Positions 1-64,000 of a stretch of 64,000 nt of DNA are shown here, in pieces. Below the pieces are notes generated by a model, which was not told the DNA's origin, did not search any database, and saw only the letters and a list, made by a program, of their open reading frames with translations. The first letter of the stretch is position 1, and every line of letters begins with the position of its first letter. The DNA lies in assembly GCA_054601695.1 (NCBI GenBank), contig BAAHQB010000027.1, forward strand, positions 1,054,001 to 1,118,000. Reading direction: 5' to 3'. Both the position numbers and the translations under genes were made by a program. Origin of the DNA: Amorphochlora amoebiformis (lineage: Eukaryota; Cercozoa; Chlorarachniophyceae).

Positions 1-3
1 ACA

Positions 4-62
<59 letters not shown>

Positions 63-180
63 TTATTATTGTTGCTATTATGATTAGCAGTAAAATCCTG
101 AAAAAAATGTCAAAACGATCATGTAATATATATATATATATATATACTTAAATACATCCATATATATATATATACAATAT

Positions 181-224
<44 letters not shown>

Positions 225-225
225 C

Positions 226-56267
<56,042 letters not shown>

Positions 56268-57018
56268 CGCTGTGTGATAGATATTAGTTATACCAGGCTA
56301 GCTAGATACTAGAGACGGCGTGTTCTAGCAAGGCAATATACCTAAGTTGAATCAGTGTTGCATGTGTTGATGCAAGCAAGTAAGTTTTAGGGTCAGTAGG
56401 CTCCATCTAGCCCTATATGCTAGATATGTCTATGGCACCCTCTAGACCCTGTATACAGTTTATAAGCCACGAGCTATGGAATTGAAGTCCCATTCTTCTG
56501 GGTCCGATGATCTGAATGATAGACGCTATGCAATAGCCCATTAACTTGTTTCAAGATCTTTAGCCTATACCAGTAGCTAACTACTCAGACTTATAATTAA
56601 TTACGTATGGCATTATCTAATTAATGATCCTTAACGCGATCCAGAGACTAGAGAGACTTGTGACTCCAGTCATAGTGAGGACAAAGAAACTCTAGTAACT
56701 CTAGTAACTAGACGTAGGCTAGTATGGTCTAAAATAATTTATTAAGGTAAAATAAACCTACTAAATTGTAGGCCTGGTTCTAGCCTATGTTGATTAATTA
56801 TAAGGTCTAATATGTGGAATTTTTAGAACGTACGGTCCTCAGCACAGCTGGGACCATTCACTATCTCAAGTACCTACATCTAGTACATCAAGACTCGACT
56901 ATCTATGCACCGTCATGACTTAGGGTCGCTGAGACTGGTGAGGAGGGAATCAAGCACACAGTCGACGTAGTCACGGTATGATTCCACACTCCGCGCTCCT
57001 GCTACCATATCGCTGACG
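56268..57018. other. TA-free intergenic stretch between convergent genes, rich in CTAG
   Basis: About 750 bases without (TA)n satellite, between the stop of the Aha1-like gene (plus) and the stop of the SET gene (minus). No reading frame of note on either strand. The tetranucleotide CTAG, or TCTAG/CTAGA around it, is unusually frequent (for example near 56308, 56328, 56408, 56437, 56651, 56695, 56720). It presumably holds both 3' UTRs and polyadenylation sites; AATAAA-like words occur (TAAAATAAAC at about 56747) but none can be assigned. Confidence 0.5.
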
Positions 57019-57127
57019 CTATTGCTCGACTTGCTTGGGTTTGACTCTGACCAACGCATATATATATGCCGCATCGTTGTGCAAAATCCTATGTACCTGT
57101 TGGAGGAGAATGTCTAAAATATATATA

Positions 57128-57204
<77 letters not shown>

Positions 57205-57331
57205 TGTATGCATAATGTATGCATTTAAATACATATTATTAATATATATATATATATATATATATTATTTGTATATACATTTACATGTATGTGTATGTAT
57301 TATATATATATATATGTCTATATATATATAT

Positions 57332-57375
<44 letters not shown>

Positions 57376-57564
57376 CTAGATATAGATATTATTATTATAT
57401 GAATGTAAATCATTATGAATAATACATACATATAACACACACATACACATAAACAGATATTTAAGTGTACATTTTATATATCTATATATTTCACACCAGT
57501 GCAGGACTTCTTTCTCGCTGCACCGCATCACCTATATAGTATATGTATATATATGTATATGTAT

Positions 57565-57599
<35 letters not shown>

Positions 57600-57685
57600 T
57601 ATATACATAATCATATATTCAATATATATATATGTATATATACATATAGTATATATGCATTATATATTGATACATACATACATAT

Positions 57686-57718
<33 letters not shown>

Positions 57719-57747
57719 GTACATTTGAAACACGCACATATATATAT

Positions 57748-57821
<74 letters not shown>

Positions 57822-57913
57822 TATCATATTATCTTCCATATAATATCGTATATTACTTTTTTTCCAAATTGTTCCAGTATGCATATGTAAATTAAATATC
57901 ATTAAGAAGTATA

Positions 57914-57965
<52 letters not shown>

Positions 57966-58152
57966 TACACATTTCACGGACGACTTATAAATATAAACAC
58001 ATACGCACATATCTGCAGGTACATATAAGCAAATATGGATACATGTATATGTATATATGTATGTATATATATACGTATATACGAACATATGTAATATATA
58101 TATATATATAAATATATTTATATATATATTTATATATATATAAGTGTGTGTG

Positions 58153-58193
<41 letters not shown>

Positions 58194-58347
58194 CATATTT
58201 ATATATGTATATGTATGTATACATATGTATAATATATGTAAATGGATGTCTACCACGGCATTTCTGACGTTAGGATCTCGAAACTCATTCTGAGATATGG
58301 CAATGAAAATAATATATATATATATATATATATACATACATACATTT

Positions 58348-58389
<42 letters not shown>

Positions 58390-58942
58390 GTATATAAGAA
58401 CCATATTCGTATTTTTGTAAAGTGCTTACGTATACATCAGGACTACGGTTTGTGTTGGATTATGAGTTTAGATTTCATATACGCTAGTAGCACAGCATAT
58501 TACACGTGTCATAACTTCCAATTCGCAGAACTGGGGTACAGTTGTCGCCATGTGTACATTTATTTAGGTAAAAAGGTTTGGGTTGACGGTCATTCCTCAC
58601 GAAATATATCCGAGGCTCTCTCGGAGATTTTCGACGGGTATTGACGGTTATTCCTCAAGAAAAGTCTCCGAGGCTCTCTCAGAGATTTTCAGGGGATTTG
58701 AGCTGGGCTATTAGTGTACCAAGATGTTTATATATACGTTAGGAATAGTGTTGGGTGTAGAAATACCTTCTTTGTGTAGATGTATATGTATATGTTAGGA
58801 GAGTGTTTGGGTGTATATATACCTTCTTAAGCAAGGCGTGATCGTATCGTAGGGAGTGTGGAAATCTAGTGTATATGTGTGTTAAAACTCAATGTATATG
58901 TCAGTATTTATACTTTTACAAATATGGATATAATATATGGAA

Positions 58943-58973
<31 letters not shown>

Positions 58974-58983
58974 AATGTATACA

Positions 58984-59023
<40 letters not shown>

Positions 59024-59106
59024 CAAGTATGTGTTCATATGTAGTATATATGTAAGGTAATATCTACATTTACATCAGATATATGTTTTCGTATGTACTT
59101 TTATAC

Positions 59107-59137
<31 letters not shown>

Positions 59138-59143
59138 TAACAA

Positions 59144-59190
<47 letters not shown>

Positions 59191-59215
59191 TAATAATAAT
59201 ACACACACACACACG

Positions 59216-59272
<57 letters not shown>

Positions 59273-59640
59273 TTATACATACTTGCATGTATGTATGTTA
59301 TACATACCATATTATACGCGAGGGAGATATTCGACATTTTAAGAGAGAGACTCTACTATTGCAAGAAAGATGAGAGAGATTCTGGAGGGTCTCGAGAGAT
59401 TTTCGCGAGAGATTCGAGATATTCGCGAGAGATTCGAGGTACTTGAGAGAGATTCGAGATATTTGAGAGAGATTCGAGATTGTGTGAGAGAGAGAGAGTA
59501 CAAAGAACATTGGAGGGTTTTGGGGAAATAAAGGCAGGGTAGTGGTGTTTAATATACCGTTTTAATGCATGTTTGCAAGCTTTTTCGATTGTTAGTAACA
59601 ACCTTATCTCACCTTCTATTGACTTTGAGAACATCTTTGT

Positions 59641-59688
<48 letters not shown>

Positions 59689-59827
59689 TTATATACAAGT
59701 GATATATGGATATGCCGATATAGACATATGGACACACACACACAAACATATATATATATATATAATATATATATATATATATGTATATGTATATGTATAT
59801 GTATATATACACATATATATGCATACA

Positions 59828-59922
<95 letters not shown>

Positions 59923-60035
59923 CAAAATATACATATGCAGACGCACACTGTGTACAATTATATATGAGTATGTTCATTTATACAATGTTATAAATATGTA
60001 TGTATACATTCATATGTATATATATATATATATGT

Positions 60036-60088
<53 letters not shown>

Positions 60089-60245
60089 CATTTCTAATAA
60101 ATACATATGTACATATATTATCTATAATTCAAAATAAATTATATAAAAATACTTACACACACATTCAAACACAGACATATATATATATATATTTTAAATG
60201 TAGATATATACTATGGATATATACTTATTTGTATAACATACCCAC

Positions 60246-60277
<32 letters not shown>

Positions 60278-60367
60278 TAATGAAAGTATTAATATGCGAT
60301 ATATACGATATATACATAATATACATATAATATATATATGTATATATATGTACATATATATATACAA

Positions 60368-60414
<47 letters not shown>

Positions 60415-60678
60415 ATAGTAATAATATACACGTTCAGGTTGGATTCTTTGCGACAACTTTTGAAAACTAGCCAACGAAGTCGTAATCGTATACTTGCCAC
60501 CTGAATACATATAAATATAAAGCTATACTTATATATATATATATGTATGTCAAGATATATCTAATATGATAATTAAGTAAAAAAGTACACCATTACGAAT
60601 ATGCATATAAAGATATCTGTATTAAACCATCTCGTAAATATTTATTCGCAAAAAAATAGTAGAAATATATATATATAT

Positions 60679-60717
<39 letters not shown>

Positions 60718-60826
60718 GGAGAAATATTTCCTATTTATAGACATACACACACACACACAAATATACATATATATATATATATATTATATTTATATATGTA
60801 TATATATATATATATATAATTAGAAA

Positions 60827-60867
<41 letters not shown>

Positions 60868-61009
60868 CACACCTATCTATTAATTCAAATATACACAAAT
60901 CACGTATTATTCACAGACACATGAAGACTCGTCCATCTACCTAAATATACGTCCATTTAGTACATAATACGTCCATTTAGTATATATATATACATATTAC
61001 ATATATATA

Positions 61010-61068
<59 letters not shown>

Positions 61069-61294
61069 CCCTTGCCACGTGGCGAAATATCGGCATATTT
61101 GGTGTGCTTTCCCTTACATTTCCTATCCCCTTTCATTCGCAAAGGTACATCAATCACAGCCTGCAGTATGTATAAATCTATATATATATCTTATATAGTC
61201 ATACGCAATAATATAGGATGTATATGTATATCTAGTAAGAATGGATTGTATTTGTAGTATATATATATAAATTATATATATATATATATATATA

Positions 61295-61339
<45 letters not shown>

Positions 61340-61398
61340 TTTGTATATCTTTACAGGAGAACATATATAAGCATATATATATATATATATGTATATAC

Positions 61399-61432
<34 letters not shown>

Positions 61433-61494
61433 ATTTGTACGTATATATAAACTTCCTCTACTATTCACTAGGGTATGTCAATCACTCCCTGTAC

Positions 61495-61529
<35 letters not shown>

Positions 61530-62024
61530 TGATGTATATGAATATTTATGTAGCCATCTTGTATAAGAATACAATTTGTATATTCTGATACATACACATA
61601 CACTGAATGATACATATATATACACATATATATATATATATTTACACATGTATACATATATATATATATATATATTCATAAGTACATACATATATACTAC
61701 ACACTCGTATGAATACAAGTATAGAAATCTGATTAACACGAAGTTAAAAATTGAGATAGAGATAAGTTGGGAACAGTGAGGGTGTCGGGTTAGGGTGAGT
61801 TGAAATAAAGTTAGGGTGAGTTGAAATAAAGTTAGGATTGGGTTCGGGTTGAGATGGAATAACCTCATTGAAGGTATAATTACCGCCAACTGTGAACCCG
61901 TAATTAACAAAATAGCGGGACATACTCTGTGTATATATACTATATATATATATATATATGTATGCATATATATATTAATGCACTGAATAGAAATAGCAAG
62001 TTTGCATGCATAAATATGTACATT

Positions 62025-62057
<33 letters not shown>

Positions 62058-62101
62058 ATATATATAGTGTATACGTAGATGTATATGTACACACACACAC
62101 T

Positions 62102-62144
<43 letters not shown>

Positions 62145-62626
62145 TTATATGTTGATATGCCGTACACATACCATATATATATATATATATGTAATAATAT
62201 ATACATATATATATGTATATTTGTATATATAAACATATATATATATATATATATGTGTGTGTATATATACATATCTTGCTATATTTATGTCCATATACCT
62301 TTCTCCCATACGAATCAAATATCTGATAAAAACACAGTTACCACTAGGATTACACGTATCTATATTATTATCCGTAATAGCCGACAATTTAAAAAGTACT
62401 ACGCTTATCGACAATACCAACGACAATATTTCAAGATACAACGACATTATCATTACTATAGGTATAGATAGCGTAGTAATACCGATCGTAGCTAGCGTTA
62501 GCGCTACGGTTACATGATTATTGGCGTTGGTATTAGATTTTGACCTGGGCTCCCTTGGGAACGTCTTGTTCGCATGTCATGCAGAATGCTTTTTCTTCAT
62601 CGCAAAAGTACCAGCTAATCTATATA

Positions 62627-62669
<43 letters not shown>

Positions 62670-62782
62670 ATGTTATGTATTGCGTATGTATCATGTACAT
62701 ATACAAATAATGTCATATTTATATATACATATACTGTGTGTATATACACCTATATGGATTCACGATTTGCTTCTATACATAA

Positions 62783-62828
<46 letters not shown>

Positions 62829-62900
62829 CCATAAACTCATACATATATACATATACCCGTCGATATAAGTATTTATGACCCACACACATACACATGCCTA

Positions 62901-62934
<34 letters not shown>

Positions 62935-63124
62935 CAATGAAAGGTGTGTATATACCTGGGGTTGAGGTGAGTGGTTGAACATATCCGCAATGGGAACTAA
63001 AGCGTCAACTTCCTTGCCGCTTAATTGGTTTTGAATTATTCGCTTTGTATTATTCGCTTTGTATTATTCGCTTTTGCATCATTCGCTTTCGCATTCTCTT
63101 TTAGGTTTCGAGCGGGTATATTAT

Positions 63125-63163
<39 letters not shown>

Positions 63164-63202
63164 ATATATTTTCTATACAATATACAGATGCGTACATACA
63201 TA

Positions 63203-63241
<39 letters not shown>

Positions 63242-63250
63242 CACACACAG

Positions 63251-63282
<32 letters not shown>

Positions 63283-63299
63283 TTCATACATACATACAA

Positions 63300-63373
<74 letters not shown>

Positions 63374-63759
63374 GTTAATGTTACCCTAGTTCGATACTGA
63401 AGACCCTAGTCCAGACACATAACCTACAAATACATCTCAGATGGTCTCCAACATACCTTTCAACATTACAAAGTAATCTCTCAGAACTCTTCTCAGAATC
63501 CCTCGACGATCTCGAGCACTCTCTGAGCACTCCCCAATAATCTCTAAACAATCTCTCAAAAATATCTCGAAATCTCAGGAATCTCTAGAGAGAACCTTGA
63601 CCACTCAAACTCCTTGTAATCGTACTGAGAAAGGTTAAGGCCAGTATTAAGGTTAGGGTTGCGATTAGGGTTAGGGCTTTTAGAGGGAATTATGGGAGGA
63701 CTTTGGCGAATCCGGGAACTTTCTCGGAAATTTCCTCAAAATCCCGCCTAATATGTAAT

Positions 63760-63808
<49 letters not shown>

Positions 63809-64000
63809 TCGTGTTTAAGCTGAATGATTGCAGGGGTATGTACGTATTTACTAGTGCAAAGAATATATACATACATAGGTATATGTATATATATTATATA
63901 TATATGGATACACACACACACATATATATATATTTTATATATATATATATATATATGTGTATATGTATATATATGTATGTAGGTCGGATAAGAACCATGT
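57019..64000 (-). CDS. SET-domain methyltransferase-like gene (SETD3/SETD6/Rubisco-LSMT class), 5' end outside window
   Basis: Firm exons: 62956-63019 ([20 protein letters not shown]), 62545-62619 ([20 protein letters not shown]), 62299-62322 (IFDSYGRK, 24 nt), 61864-61926 ([20 protein letters not shown]), 61070-61160 ([19 protein letters not shown]), 60432-60500 ([19 protein letters not shown]), 59558-59615 ([18 protein letters not shown]), 58254-58289 ([12 protein letters not shown]), 57495-57531 ([12 protein letters not shown]), 57019-57113 (stop TAG). 'L-V-P-[IV]-A-D-M-x-N-H-S' and 'x-x-D-S-Y-G-x-K-S-x-x-R-F-x-x-N-Y-G-F' are the SET catalytic and cofactor motifs of this class. The tail 'R-N-A-x-x-x-R-x-x-E-K-x-x-L' is the substrate-binding domain end. 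Phases agree except between 59558 and 58289, where an exon is missing or misplaced. Tentative: 63702-63747 ([15 protein letters not shown]) and 58483-58551. Members methylate actin, RelA or plastid proteins; the substrate here is unknown. Confidence 0.82.
58483..58551 (-). CDS. Uncertain exon of the SET gene (or an alternative 3' transcript start)
   Basis: On the minus strand this reads [20 protein letters not shown] and ends in phase 0 at GTATAT, which matches exon 58254-58289. 'Y-x-[AT]-T-T' is expected at about this point in the SETD3-class C-terminal domain. However, there is no AG acceptor that connects it in frame to exon 59558-59615 (which ends in phase 2), and a TAA precedes it. Both other minus frames and the plus strand (58450-58644, 64 codons) are also open here, so the call is weak. 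Confidence 0.35.
58587..58694 (+). repeat. Direct repeat of about 50 nt with CTCTCGGAGATTTTC core
   Basis: GACGGTCATTCCTCACGAAA...CCGAGGCTCTCTCGGAGATTTTCGA is repeated as GACGGTTATTCCTCAAGAAA...CCGAGGCTCTCTCAGAGATTTTCAG. The core GAGGCTCTCTCGGAGATTTTC contains imperfect dyad symmetry. Related GAGATTCGAGATATT units are tandem at 59380-59495, and a complementary CTCTC-rich version lies at 63455-63600. Confidence 0.7.
59143..59200 (+). repeat. (AAT)n trinucleotide tract
   Basis: Nearly pure AAT repeat followed by (CA)n, inside a SET-gene intron. Confidence 0.9.
61467..61494 (-). repeat. Truncated 5' copy of SET exon 61070-61160
   Basis: The minus strand reads ...TAG then TACAGGGAGTGATTGACATA, matching the acceptor side and first codons of exon 61070-61160 (GCTGTGATTGATGTA). 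It then meets a stop and runs out before the donor. It lies upstream of the real exon, like all 5'-half copies in this window. Confidence 0.6.

Noticed and set aside
57019-58551. A separate small 78-residue gene starting at 58551
   Set aside because: The exons fit as an independent reading frame, but the peptide matches the end of the SETD3-class substrate-binding domain (R-N-A-V ... E-K-E-V-L), so it is more likely the 3' part of the SET gene. The link at 58.5-59.5 kb is still unresolved.

Overview
The window reads as nuclear DNA of an intron-rich eukaryote, most likely a protist or alga. The evidence is GT-AG introns everywhere, a split signal-peptide gene, a SET-domain gene of protist type, an Aha1/Hch1-type co-chaperone gene, and interstitial TTAGGG-type telomeric repeats. 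No species can be named from the sequence. Most of the window is (TA)n microsatellite. Long open frames reading Tyr-Ile or Ile-Tyr repeats are translations of that satellite, not genes. The real coding sequence sits in islands of about 20-160 bases between TA tracts. Almost every island ends in a TA-type splice site (sense-strand GTATAT donor, ATATAG acceptor), and intron phases agree from island to island over long distances. I used that phase agreement as the main proof of the models.

Layout: (1) 226-50,256, minus strand: one giant gene running off the left edge, with about 100 exons. It starts with a probable signal peptide near 50.2 kb, then a discoidin (F5/8 type C)-like region (46.5-50.0 kb), a stalk made of at least 23 mostly 30-nt microexons each coding a 10-residue Pro/Thr repeat (37.6-46.0 kb), and then about 20 SBBP-type beta-propeller repeats (0.2-35.7 kb). 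The coding part is roughly 5.6 kb of 50 kb. The product looks like a large secreted or surface adhesin-like protein. (2) 49.9-52.4 kb: a GC-rich island between two divergent genes, a probable shared promoter. (3) 52,383-56,267, plus strand: a seven-exon Aha1 N-domain (Hch1-like) Hsp90 co-chaperone with an unusual N-terminal extension. (4) 56.3-57.0 kb: a TA-free intergenic stretch between convergent genes. (5) 57,019 to beyond 63.7 kb, minus strand: a SET-domain lysine methyltransferase-like gene of the SETD3/SETD6/Rubisco-LSMT class, entering from the right edge.

The most unusual feature is shared by all three genes. Many exons have one to five truncated copies of themselves in the neighbouring intron, each cut off in a TA tract. 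Copies of the 5' half always lie upstream of the real exon and copies of the 3' half always lie downstream, as expected of tandem duplication with one break in the exon and one in the TA satellite. The Pro/Thr microexon array looks like the successful outcome of the same process, because its exons are symmetric (phase 1-1) and each duplication lengthens the protein without breaking the frame.
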